Assembly (NCBI RefSeq): GCF_017308015.1
Contig: NZ_JAFKFW010000011.1
Span: forward strand, 58,816-122,815
Direction: 5' to 3'
Source: Allobosea sp.
GTDB lineage: Bacteria; Pseudomonadota; Alphaproteobacteria; Rhizobiales; Beijerinckiaceae
DNA length: 64,000 bases
A model generated the notes under the pieces. That model did no database searches and was not told the DNA's origin. It worked only from the letters and a program-made list of their open reading frames with translations. Below, piece by piece: positions 36,346-44,707 of the stretch. Within the stretch, counting starts at the first letter, position 1. Each line of letters opens with the position of its first letter. Position numbers and translations under genes: made by a program.

Positions 36346-39300
36346 CTACCTCAGCACCATGATGCGCCGTGCTGCGCAGTCGAGCTCGACGATTTCGGCC
36401 TTCAGCAACGCGTCCATCTTGATCTCGCCAACCCCGATCGCGGCCGGTAACCCGAACTCCGCCGCACGGATGGCCATGTGTGAATTGGCCCCACCATAGG
36501 TCGTGACGAAGCCCGCGAGCTTGCGCCCGAACAGCCAGTCATAGCCGGGATCGGCATTCTCGATAAGGGCGATGGCGCCGTCGAGCGCATCGTCCTTCAC
36601 CAGGCTGGTGACGGGGACGACACGCGCTGTAGCCTTGCCCATCGTGACGAAGTTCGGATCGACCTCCGGCATGATGAAGGACTCGAAGTCACGGGCGTCG
36701 GTCAGAAGCGGCGGCAATTGCATGGACTGGACGAGCCGCACCCTGTCCTTGGCGGTCGAGATCCGGCGCCGCAGGCGGTCGACATCCGGCCCTATCGATC
36801 CCGCGCCGATGCTCAGCACGTCGCCGATGCTGAGATAGGCCGCATCGGAGTGCTCGATGCCGCTGGCTTCCGCCCAGGAGGCGATGTCCCTCAGGGCCGA
36901 GCAGACGCTGCGGGAGAAGATGAACTTGGCTTCCTCGCGCCCTTCGATCGAACGCCGCAGGAAGCGATCGATCTCATGCATCTCTTGCGGAAGCTCTGCC
37001 GCCTGCATGGCTTTCTGCCAGTTCCGGGTCTCGTCCGCCGACCAGGCGAAGGAGGGGTGGGATGGCTCCACAGCGTTGTCGACGAGCGGGCGCAGGTAAT
37101 CTTCCGGTGCCTCCCCATAGGATGGCGCCCCGATATCGTATGTGCCCGGACGCAGGTGAGCGTAACGCGCGACGAATTCATCCCACCCGAGAGCGCCCTT
37201 GCGCACCTGCCAGGCATCTTCGGGAAGGCGATGGCCCACCGTCCGGATCGAGCCGAGGAAATCGGTCATGCGGGCAGCCGAGATCAACCCGGTCTGCACG
37301 GTGCTCTTGAGCAGCGACATCGCGACGAAGCCGCAGCGCGCGAGATGCGCGAATAGCAGAGTCCCGGTCCGGCGGCAGACATGCAGGCTGGCCTGGAGCC
37401 GGCTGAACAGGGCGCCCTCGGCCGCCAGGAGTCTTTCCTGCAGCGCGGCATAGGACTCCAGCGCAGTCCATGAGCGTTCGCAGCGCGTGAACGCATGGCG
37501 CGTAACTGTGGCCAGGGCCGCCCGATAATCGGCGATTTCGGCTTGGTCGAGTCCGGCTTCACCCAGCCGCTCCCGCCAGGAATCGAACGTGAAATCGAAG
37601 CAGGTCAGCGTGATCCCGAATTCCAGCTTGTCGTGCAGATGCGGTTCGCGGCGCAGCCGGGCGATGCCTGCCTCGACGATCTTGCGGGCGACGGCATCGG
37701 GAATGGCGGCGGGGATGAAGCTGTTCAGGCTCGCGCGGACATCCACGTAAGGGTGGCCCGCGAACAGCCGAATGAGCGGTTGATGCCGGAGATCGCGATA
37801 GCCGAATTCGGCGCGCTGGACCGCCCAGGTCTCGTCGGTGATGAGATGGCGGTACAGGCTTTCCGCGAGCGGAGCGGGTGTGATCCCGATCAGCTCGGCT
37901 GGGTTCCAGTCCGGCATGATGCCGTAGATCGTGGCGGCGCCGACGACGCCGGGCATCGGCGCCTGGCTGTCGCGGAACGCCTGCTGCGCATAGGCGATCT
38001 CACGGGCGATGAGCGCGTCCGTGTCGCCGGTCCGCTCTCGCTCCATGACCAGGGGGCGAACCTGGAGAATATGGCAGGTGCCCTCGTCGTCGATCGCGAA
38101 CTCGACATCGAGCGTATCCAGCTCCGTCAGGCGCTCGACCTCGTCGAGCGCCTCGACGAGGCGGGCGAGTGAGGAGTGCGCGTCGGGTGGCAGCTCGGTC
38201 GCGCTCCGATGCAGGTAGATGACGCTGCTCTCTCCGCGCATGCCGCTGGTCACGATATCGGTGCGGCTGCCCTCGGAGGAGTTGATCACCCGATAGGGCG
38301 CCCCGATGCCGAGCGTCCGGGTGAAGGCCACGCCGCTGCGCGCGACATTACGGATCATCGGCTGGACGAGGACCTGATGATCGTCGCCCTCGTCATAGGA
38401 TGCGATGACGCGCTCGATCGCTGCGGCAAGGCTTTCCGCATCGAAGCCGACGTTCAGCTCGGACTGGAACTTGCCCGCATTGCTTTCGCTGAAGCCATCC
38501 TCGTTGCGGGCGCTGGAGCGGACGGCGAGATCGCCGGCCGGCAGCTCCGCCAGGACACGTTCTGCGATCGCAGCCCGATCGCAGCGCCAGTCTGCGACCG
38601 AAAACGTCGCCTGCGGCGCGATCCGGGCCTTGGTCACGACCTTCGCCAGCCGCGCCAGCGTTTCGGCCTTGGTGCCGAAGATGAAGCGGGCGAGAACGGC
38701 CTCGCTGTCCAGGTCGGTCCAGTGGCCGGACGCGTCATGGAAGCTGAAGGCTTCGCCGCGCTGGCGGAGCGTCTCCAGCCAGGCGGTGAGATGGGCCTTG
38801 GGGTCTTTCGTCAGCGTGGCGGCGAGAGCATCGGCCGCGGCCTCGACGCGAGAGGCTGGGATCCTGATGAAGCCGACGACGTCATGCACGGCCTTATCGA
38901 GCTCGGCTGCCCGCCCGAAAGCGGATGGCTGGCCGTCCGGGCCGAACAGGACGACCTCGCGGCTGGTGCGGCGCGCCGTCCGGCGCGACGAATCCACGGC
39001 GAGCCCGATCCGCTCCGGCGAAGCGGTGCTGCTCAGTGCCTGGACGAGATCCGGCCGGAACAGGATGTCGGCGTAGCTGATATAGACATCCTGCCCTGAG
39101 CCCAGCCCGGCTTCGGCGAGCGAGCGGATGCTGCCCGAACGTTCCCAGTCAGGATTGACGGCATAGTGCAGTTGCGGGAACCGCTCCATGATGTCGGTAA
39201 CGGCGTATCCGCCGACGAAATGGACGTCGTCGCCGAGCGGCGACAGGGTCGAGAGCAGCCAGTCGAGCACGTTGCCGCGCCGGCTCACCGCCCTCAGCGA

Positions 39301-39360
39301 GCTGTGGCTCTCGCCGTGAAAGGGCCGGCCGGCGCCAAGAATGATGACGCGCGGCTTCAT
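36346..39360 (-). CDS. Nucleotidyltransferase-like/glutamine kinase fusion (Cj1418-like)
   Basis: A 1004-residue multidomain protein. Residues 1-230 resemble a sugar-phosphate nucleotidyltransferase (ILGAGRPFHGESHSSLR, VYISYADILFRPDL) but lack the usual GxGxR signature and lysine spacing. Residues ~236-450 look like a PEP-synthase/PPDK ATP-grasp (LAVRSSARNEDG at 278-289). The C-terminal PEP-utiliser-type mobile domain carries His961 in YGGANSHMAIRAAEFGLP. From residue ~230 on it has the size (~770) of Cj1418, the L-glutamine kinase that starts capsule phosphoramidate synthesis in C. jejuni. It sits between the GATase and the formyltransferase-like gene (four-base overlap). The N-terminal domain is an unusual addition. 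Confidence 0.75.
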   Translation of the reverse strand: MKPRVIILGAGRPFHGESHSSLRAVSRRGNVLDWLLSTLSPLGDDVHFVGGYAVTDIMERFPQLHYAVNPDWERSGSIRSLAEAGLGSGQDVYISYADILFRPDLVQALSSTASPERIGLAVDSSRRTARRTSREVVLFGPDGQPSAFGRAAELDKAVHDVVGFIRIPASRVEAAADALAATLTKDPKAHLTAWLETLRQRGEAFSFHDASGHWTDLDSEAVLARFIFGTKAETLARLAKVVTKARIAPQATFSVADWRCDRAAIAERVLAELPAGDLAVRSSARNEDGFSESNAGKFQSELNVGFDAESLAAAIERVIASYDEGDDHQVLVQPMIRNVARSGVAFTRTLGIGAPYRVINSSEGSRTDIVTSGMRGESSVIYLHRSATELPPDAHSSLARLVEALDEVERLTELDTLDVEFAIDDEGTCHILQVRPLVMERERTGDTDALIAREIAYAQQAFRDSQAPMPGVVGAATIYGIMPDWNPAELIGITPAPLAESLYRHLITDETWAVQRAEFGYRDLRHQPLIRLFAGHPYVDVRASLNSFIPAAIPDAVARKIVEAGIARLRREPHLHDKLEFGITLTCFDFTFDSWRERLGEAGLDQAEIADYRAALATVTRHAFTRCERSWTALESYAALQERLLAAEGALFSRLQASLHVCRRTGTLLFAHLARCGFVAMSLLKSTVQTGLISAARMTDFLGSIRTVGHRLPEDAWQVRKGALGWDEFVARYAHLRPGTYDIGAPSYGEAPEDYLRPLVDNAVEPSHPSFAWSADETRNWQKAMQAAELPQEMHEIDRFLRRSIEGREEAKFIFSRSVCSALRDIASWAEASGIEHSDAAYLSIGDVLSIGAGSIGPDVDRLRRRISTAKDRVRLVQSMQLPPLLTDARDFESFIMPEVDPNFVTMGKATARVVPVTSLVKDDALDGAIALIENADPGYDWLFGRKLAGFVTTYGGANSHMAIRAAEFGLPAAIGVGEIKMDALLKAEIVELDCAARRIMVLR

Positions 39361-40214
39361 GGTGTTCCATCACTGAGAAGGCGCATTGCCTTGCGCTGCA
39401 GGCGGGCATGCATCCAGTAGAAATTCCGTCCGCTCTCGGGATCCTGCGGCGTGTTCGGCAGCAAGGCGAGGTCCCGGCCTCCGCAGGCCGCGACGACATC
39501 GGCAAGAAGCTGAGCGCGCAGATGCGGGTCATAGGCGTAGAGCAGGGCCGAATAAACGACGTCCGGACGCTGCTCGATCGCCTCCTTCAGGAACGGCATG
39601 GTCGGCCGTTCGAACTCCCGCGTGCGGATGATCGAGCCGGTATCGATTCCGGGATTCATGTAGAAGCAGCTCATCCCTGGCCGCCCGCGCGTCAGCAACG
39701 ACCAGAACAGGCCGTCCGAGCCCCGCACATGCGGAACCACGCCGGGGTGGATATGGATCATCCTGAAGCCCGGCCGGTCGAGCAGCGCCGGCGGAACCCT
39801 GCCGCCATTGGTGTAGAGCCAGACGGGGATGCCGGCCTTCATCAGCCGCTCGTGCAGGTCCCTGTCGTCATAATCCTCGGCGACGAAGGGCAGAACCTGT
39901 TCAGCATGTTTCGACCAATCGAAGGCGCCGAAATAGTCGACCGGGTGCGGAACGACGGCCTGCATGGCCTCGCAGAGCGCCCGGAAACCGTCGTCGAAAT
40001 GCCGGTCCGGCAGCCTGCGCCGCTGTTTCAGTAGTGGCGCGACGAGCCGGTCGAACTGCCCGCGCAGGCCTTGCCTGTGCCGGAAAGGGCCGGTGAAATC
40101 GGTCAGCAGCACGAGCCGGACCCGATAGCCCGCGGCCCTGAGATAGGTCAGATAGGTGCGCGACGTCGAACAGAAGCGGTCCGCGACGATTCCGAGATCG
40201 ATGGTCTGCATCAC
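39357..40214 (-). CDS. Formyltransferase-like protein
   Basis: A 285-residue protein. Residues 154-196 (HIHPGVVPHVRG, then NPGIDTGSII) match the active-site region of the formyl transferase N-terminal fold used by methionyl-tRNA, glycinamide-ribotide and sugar formyltransferases; Asn136, His154/156 and Asp191 are candidates for the Asn-His-Asp triad. It lacks the C-terminal tRNA-binding domain, so N-formylation of an amino sugar or a related hydrolase reaction is more likely. It overlaps the kinase gene at one end and the small unknown gene at the other by four bases each. Confidence 0.65.
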   Translation of the reverse strand: MMQTIDLGIVADRFCSTSRTYLTYLRAAGYRVRLVLLTDFTGPFRHRQGLRGQFDRLVAPLLKQRRRLPDRHFDDGFRALCEAMQAVVPHPVDYFGAFDWSKHAEQVLPFVAEDYDDRDLHERLMKAGIPVWLYTNGGRVPPALLDRPGFRMIHIHPGVVPHVRGSDGLFWSLLTRGRPGMSCFYMNPGIDTGSIIRTREFERPTMPFLKEAIEQRPDVVYSALLYAYDPHLRAQLLADVVAACGGRDLALLPNTPQDPESGRNFYWMHARLQRKAMRLLSDGTP

Positions 40215-40651
40215 GGGGCTTCGCCGAGGGAGACGCGCAGGGCACTCTCGAAGGCGGCGGGAAGGGCGATGGGCCTGTCGATGAGAATGCCGTCCTGCAT
40301 TTTCATGGCGGTGTTCAGAAATTTCCAGTCGCCGCGTACGAGGCCGGCGAACACGAACAGACAGGCGAGATAGGTCGACACCTCGGCCCGTACCGGCCTG
40401 TCATCCACGGGCTTGCCGAAGCCGTCGATATAGGCAGCCCGAAGCCGGCGGCCAACCTCGACCTTCCGCGACAATTGTTCCAGCACGGCAACGGCTGCAT
40501 CGTCGGCCGTCAGCAGGGCGGGATCGAGGATGATCCCCTCGGTCGCGGGCTGCTCGGGCGACGCGAGCGACTTGAGCGCCGCCGCGAGCATCTCCCGCAG
40601 CGCCTCCGGGGTGCCGGCTGTGACCACGGGCCTTTCAGCGGCGATCGTCAT
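40211..40651 (-). CDS. Small hypothetical protein in the phosphoramidate region
   Basis: A 146-residue protein I do not recognise. It has no signal peptide, P-loop or transmembrane helix; it is largely alpha-helical in character (LREMLAAALKSLAS; AAVAVLEQLSRKVEVGRRL) with a central YLACLFVFAGLVRGDW segment. It is tightly embedded: the start overlaps the nucleotidyltransferase end by 17 bases and the stop overlaps the formyltransferase-like gene by four. Position implies a role with these two enzymes. Confidence 0.7.
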   Translation of the reverse strand: MTIAAERPVVTAGTPEALREMLAAALKSLASPEQPATEGIILDPALLTADDAAVAVLEQLSRKVEVGRRLRAAYIDGFGKPVDDRPVRAEVSTYLACLFVFAGLVRGDWKFLNTAMKMQDGILIDRPIALPAAFESALRVSLGEAP

Positions 40652-41423
40652 AGAAGGCCAGCAATTCGCCGCTTTGCGCGAGGCCGTTATAGGCCTCGTA
40701 ATCGGCCAGGCTGTCGATCTCCAGCCAGCCGCGGTTGAAGAAGCCCGGACGCACCTCGATTCCTGCGTTGATCATCGCCTGGATGAAGGACGTCATGAAC
40801 ATGTTCGCCTTGTCCCGGCCGTCATGCGGGCCGACGGGGTCGAGCTTGTCGTAGAGATCGACGATGCCGCGCTGGGCATCGGCCCTGAGCTTTATCAGGC
40901 CAATGTACTGGCCTTCAATGTCGGCGTAGCTCTGGGGCTTGCGGCCGAGCTCGACCAGTTCGCCGGCCGGTCCGATCTTGAGTGTCTCCGCATCCGAGAG
41001 CGGATCGTCCATGCGCAGGCTCCACAGGTCGCGCCAGCCCCGGTCGACCGCCACGGCGACGGGGGCATCGACCGCAAGCAGCGCGGCCAGGACCGTGCGC
41101 TGGTAGACGATGTCGCCATAGCAGATCAGGAGGTCGCGCGATCCGTCGAGAAGATGACGTGCGCAGAAGAGCGACGACACCATGTTGGTGCGCTCATAGT
41201 CCGGATTCAGGACCTTCTTCAGACCCGGAAGCTGGATCCGATCCTCAAGATGCCCGGCCACGATCGAGATGTCGTCGACCCCCTCCGCGGCGAGCGTCCG
41301 CAACTGACGCGACAGCAGGCTCTCCCCGGCCAGGGGCGTCAGGCATTTGGGAGCGGTGTCGGTGAGCGGCCTCAGCCGGGAGCCGAAGCCGGCGGCGAGG
41401 ATGACGGCACGCGGTGAGGTCAT
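40635..41423 (-). CDS. Cj1416-like nucleotidyltransferase (candidate CTP:phosphoglutamine cytidylyltransferase)
   Basis: A 262-residue nucleotidyltransferase with an intact signature (LAAGFGSRLRPLTDTAPKCL, residues 10-29) and DLLICYGDIVYQ at about residue 100. VDRGWRDLWSLRMDDPLSDA, ETLKI, FMTSFIQAMINAGIEV and NRGWLEIDSLADYEAYN follow the pattern I recall for C. jejuni Cj1416, which joins CMP to L-glutamine phosphate. LicC-type phosphocholine cytidylyltransferases are the nearest alternative. It overlaps the TagF-like gene by four bases. Confidence 0.75.
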   Translation of the reverse strand: MTSPRAVILAAGFGSRLRPLTDTAPKCLTPLAGESLLSRQLRTLAAEGVDDISIVAGHLEDRIQLPGLKKVLNPDYERTNMVSSLFCARHLLDGSRDLLICYGDIVYQRTVLAALLAVDAPVAVAVDRGWRDLWSLRMDDPLSDAETLKIGPAGELVELGRKPQSYADIEGQYIGLIKLRADAQRGIVDLYDKLDPVGPHDGRDKANMFMTSFIQAMINAGIEVRPGFFNRGWLEIDSLADYEAYNGLAQSGELLAFYDDRR

Positions 41424-42541
41424 CGGAGGTCCTTCATCAAGGCGATCAGGCTGGCCGCGGCGCGCTCGCCGACATGGGCTTGTTCATAGAGGAAATCGGG
41501 TACGACGGCCGCAATGGCCTCCGGAGGCGGGGGCACCTCGATCGCCGTGAGGATCGCCTGCATCGCATCGCCAAGATTGCAGGCTGCGATGGCGCCGAGC
41601 CGCGCGCGCAGCGCGATTTCGACCGGTTCGGACGCGATCTCCTGCCAATCCGGGTTCAGCACCTTCTTGGGCAGGTCGACGAAGACCGTCGGCCGGTGCC
41701 GCAATGCGGCGTATTCGAAGGCGATGCCGGAATAGTCGGTCACCAGCACATCCGCGCTCAGCATCGCGGTCTGGACGATATCGGTCGAGGTTTCCAGGAC
41801 GAAGCGGGGGTTGCCGGCCGCGGCTTCCAGCGTTGCGGCCAGTTCCGGCTCCTGCTTGAGGAAGAAGCTCGGATGTGGTCGCAGCGTGACCTGCAGGCTT
41901 TCCGCCAAGAGCCCGGCCACGAGCTGCGGACCCATACTGCGCAGCAGATTGGCCTCGCCCCAGGAGGGTGCCAGAAGCACATGCCGTTGGGGCTTGGAGG
42001 GGCCAGCCGCCTTGAGCACATCGGCGAGCGGGTCCATCTTTCCGTAGCCGACATCCACGGACAGCCCCGGCGCCAGGCCATGGCGCGCACGGATCAGTTC
42101 CCACTCGCGGGTATGATGCGGGCCGGCCGCAAACAGCACGTCGTAATCGTCGAACGCATCGCCCGGATAGATCATGTGCAGGCTGACCAGCGAATGCGGC
42201 ATGTGAACGAACCGCCGCAGCGACGGCCCGAAGAACGCCCTGGGAATGCCGCTCGACGCGGTGACGACTAGTCGCATCCGGAGCTTGTGTAGCTCTTCGA
42301 TATTCGAGGTCTCGATCAGCGAAACCCCAAGCGCAGCATAGCGGTCCTTGAGCGCCTGCGGCGCCGCGCCCGGCCCGCCCGAGAGCACCAGCCGCAGCTT
42401 GAGCCCGCGGGCGAGGCAGGCCGCGATCGTGCTGCGGACCCAGATCTCGTCGATCCAGCTCGATGCGTAGAAATCGACATCGACGCCATGGCCCGGCCTT
42501 CCGAAGAAGCGGCGCATCGCTTGCAGGAGGCGGCGTTCCAC
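41420..42541 (-). CDS. CDP-glycerol glycerophosphotransferase-like (TagF/TagB) protein
   Basis: A 373-residue protein with the teichoic-acid polymerase C-terminal pattern: VLLAPSWGEANLL, LRPHPSFF, SADVLVTDYSGIAFEYAALR and PTVFVDLPKKVLN. The family transfers alcohol-phosphate from a CDP-linked donor. No glycerol-3-phosphate cytidylyltransferase (TagD) is near, and the neighbouring cytidylyltransferase looks Cj1416-like, so I infer that this enzyme may transfer phosphoramidate from cytidine diphosphoramidate. A glycerol- or ribitol-phosphate transferase remains possible. Confidence 0.72.
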   Translation of the reverse strand: MERRLLQAMRRFFGRPGHGVDVDFYASSWIDEIWVRSTIAACLARGLKLRLVLSGGPGAAPQALKDRYAALGVSLIETSNIEELHKLRMRLVVTASSGIPRAFFGPSLRRFVHMPHSLVSLHMIYPGDAFDDYDVLFAAGPHHTREWELIRARHGLAPGLSVDVGYGKMDPLADVLKAAGPSKPQRHVLLAPSWGEANLLRSMGPQLVAGLLAESLQVTLRPHPSFFLKQEPELAATLEAAAGNPRFVLETSTDIVQTAMLSADVLVTDYSGIAFEYAALRHRPTVFVDLPKKVLNPDWQEIASEPVEIALRARLGAIAACNLGDAMQAILTAIEVPPPPEAIAAVVPDFLYEQAHVGERAAASLIALMKDLR

Positions 42542-42553
42542 GATCCGTGCCTG

Positions 42554-43369
42554 TCAGATCTTTCTCATCACGTAGAATTCGCGCAGGCCGGATTCCGTCT
42601 TCTTGAAGACGCCGTCCCACGAGAACAGGTCGCGCACGGTTTCCATCGCCGCGTAGAAATCGGCCTGGCCGGGATCGGCCGCATGGGTTTCGAACAGGAG
42701 CAGCCCGTCCGGCGCGAGATAGGAGTGCATCCGCTCCATATGGTCCCGGATCGACACCCGGTAATTCTCGTCGTCGGTCCAGTGCGTCGCGAAGGACAGA
42801 ACGACGGTGAACGGTTCCTTGGCCGCGTATTCTTGAATGCGGACGGCCTCCAGGGAGACGAGGCTCCCGACATTGAGATGGTCCGCGCAGAGACGGCCGA
42901 TCTCGATCATATAGGGGTTGATGTCGATGCCATGGGCGCGGCACCCGGTCCGATAAGCCGCCATCAGCGCGATGAAGCCGCAGGAGCACCCGATGTCGAG
43001 GACGTTGTCCTTCTCGCTGATGAACTTCCTCAGCTCGTATTCGTCGAAGCGCGGATCGGCGAGCCGGTCCCCGAACACGTTCAGGAGCCCGAGGCCCTGA
43101 TAGGGATAGCCGTTGAAATAGGTATAGCTCTTGTATTCCTGCGCTTGCCGGCGAAGCGTGTCGTTGATCGCGGCGTTGAGGCCGCGCAGGCGCACGACGG
43201 GATCGCGGTCGTTCAGTCCGCGATCATCGGCATAGATCGCGTTCATGAGCTCGCGGCTCAGCGCGACCATCTTGACGCCGAAATCGTTCAGGCGCGACGA
43301 GAGCTTGAGCGCGAGAGGCCAGCGGCGCTGGTCTGCTGAAAAATAGCGGCGGACGAAAACCGGGATCAT
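42554..43369 (-). CDS. SAM-dependent methyltransferase
   Basis: A 271-residue class I methyltransferase with motif I NVLDIGCSCGFIALMAAYRT and HGIDINPYMIEIGRL, then FTVVLSFATHWTDDENYRVS and LAPDGLLLFETHAADPG. The N-terminal ~110 residues are unrelated to the fold core. The substrate is unknown. With the zinc-ribbon methyltransferase at 33389 it gives two methyltransferases in the locus, as in the Campylobacter phosphoramidate cluster (Cj1419/Cj1420), but homology to these is not established by eye. Confidence 0.8.
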   Translation of the reverse strand: MIPVFVRRYFSADQRRWPLALKLSSRLNDFGVKMVALSRELMNAIYADDRGLNDRDPVVRLRGLNAAINDTLRRQAQEYKSYTYFNGYPYQGLGLLNVFGDRLADPRFDEYELRKFISEKDNVLDIGCSCGFIALMAAYRTGCRAHGIDINPYMIEIGRLCADHLNVGSLVSLEAVRIQEYAAKEPFTVVLSFATHWTDDENYRVSIRDHMERMHSYLAPDGLLLFETHAADPGQADFYAAMETVRDLFSWDGVFKKTESGLREFYVMRKI

Positions 43370-43384
43370 GGTGCTTCTTGAACC

Positions 43385-44707
43385 TTAATGTCGTGCGGGT
43401 CGAGCGAGCGAGACCTGCAGGGGATGCCGTATCAGAAAATCGTCATCGCCGCCCGGGGGCACGACCTCGAAGTCGAGCGCATGCGCCAGCACGTCGTACC
43501 GGGCCTCCTGAGCTGCAGCCGAGCCGTGCTTGTCGACATCGTAGACGGAAAACGACACGAAATAGCGGCCGCGGGTCAGGACTTGCGCCGGCGTCTCGAA
43601 GCGGATGCTGCGGCGTTCGCCGGCCACCAGAGTGAAGCGGTCCACGTCGTTCTCGATCCTGCCCACCCGCCGTCCGGCCGCGGTCCAGAGCGTGATCACA
43701 TAGCGGCAGATATAGTCGCCGTCTTCTTCCGCCACGATCGAGAGGCCGACCTTCAGCGGCTCGCCGGGCCGGAACTTGTTCGTCGGTCCCAGTTCGTTCT
43801 CCAGGCTCAGGCTGTCGATCTTGACCCCCTTCTTGCCCGGCCAGCGGTAGACGTGGCGGCCGTCGCCAAGCCGTGTCTTCATCTCGTCGGAGGAGGCCGG
43901 CGGCTCGAAGCGCGATTGCGGGTCCTCGCTGCTGATGCCCAGTCGCGACAGTCGCTCCAGATAGACTTCATAGGCGTCGATCACCTCGAGCGCCGGCCCG
44001 TCCATGACGAGGCGTCCGCGATCCAGCCAGATCACGCGATCGCAGAACTCCAGGATCTGCTGCATCGAATGTGACACGATCAGCATCGTGGCGCCGCGCT
44101 CGACGAAGCCCTTCATCCGGGCGGCGGATTTATGCGTGAAATAGACGTCGCCCGCGCCGAGGATCTCGTCGATGATCAGGATATCGGGGTCGACCGCCGT
44201 GGCGACCGCGAATTGCAGCCTCGAGCCCATGCCGAGCGAATAGGTCTTGAGCGGCTGGTCGAGATGGTCGCCGAGCTCGCAGAAATCGATGATCTCGTCG
44301 ACGACGCGGAGCATCTCGCTCTCCGGCAGCCCGTTATAGGCGAGGGCGGCATGGATGTTCTCCCGCCCCGTCATCTCGTTCGAGAAGCCGATCCCGGTCT
44401 GCATGAGGCTGTGGACGGTTCCGTTCCGCTCGATCGTGCCGCGGCTCGGCTTGAAATTGTCGGTGACGAGCTTCAGGAGGCTCGTCTTGCCAGCGCCGTT
44501 GCGGCCGATGACGCCGACGCGCTCCCCCTTGCTGACCGAGAAGCTGATATCGGCGAGGGCGTCGAAGGAAGGAAATTGCGGCCGCAGCGCACGCGGCACC
44601 AGCCGATAGAATCCGAAAGCGTCCAGCGCCCGCTGCCCCGGCGTCTCGTAGAGCGGGAACGTCTTGCCGACATTCGAGAAGCGCAAGGCCGGGCTTGCGT
44701 CAGGCAT
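43385..44707 (-). CDS. ABC transporter ATPase, Wzt type with C-terminal extension, copy 2
   Basis: A 440-residue export ATPase with Walker A GRNGAGKTSLLKLVTDN, signature YSLGMGSRLQFAVATA and Walker B ILIIDEILGAGD. The last ~180 residues form a beta-rich domain (ICRYVITLWTAAGRRVGRI; RYFVSFSVYDVDKHGS) as in Wzt. It overlaps the permease gene at 44700 by eight bases, so it is the direct partner of that permease. A paralogue lies at 34301. Confidence 0.9.
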   Translation of the reverse strand: MPDASPALRFSNVGKTFPLYETPGQRALDAFGFYRLVPRALRPQFPSFDALADISFSVSKGERVGVIGRNGAGKTSLLKLVTDNFKPSRGTIERNGTVHSLMQTGIGFSNEMTGRENIHAALAYNGLPESEMLRVVDEIIDFCELGDHLDQPLKTYSLGMGSRLQFAVATAVDPDILIIDEILGAGDVYFTHKSAARMKGFVERGATMLIVSHSMQQILEFCDRVIWLDRGRLVMDGPALEVIDAYEVYLERLSRLGISSEDPQSRFEPPASSDEMKTRLGDGRHVYRWPGKKGVKIDSLSLENELGPTNKFRPGEPLKVGLSIVAEEDGDYICRYVITLWTAAGRRVGRIENDVDRFTLVAGERRSIRFETPAQVLTRGRYFVSFSVYDVDKHGSAAAQEARYDVLAHALDFEVVPPGGDDDFLIRHPLQVSLARPARH

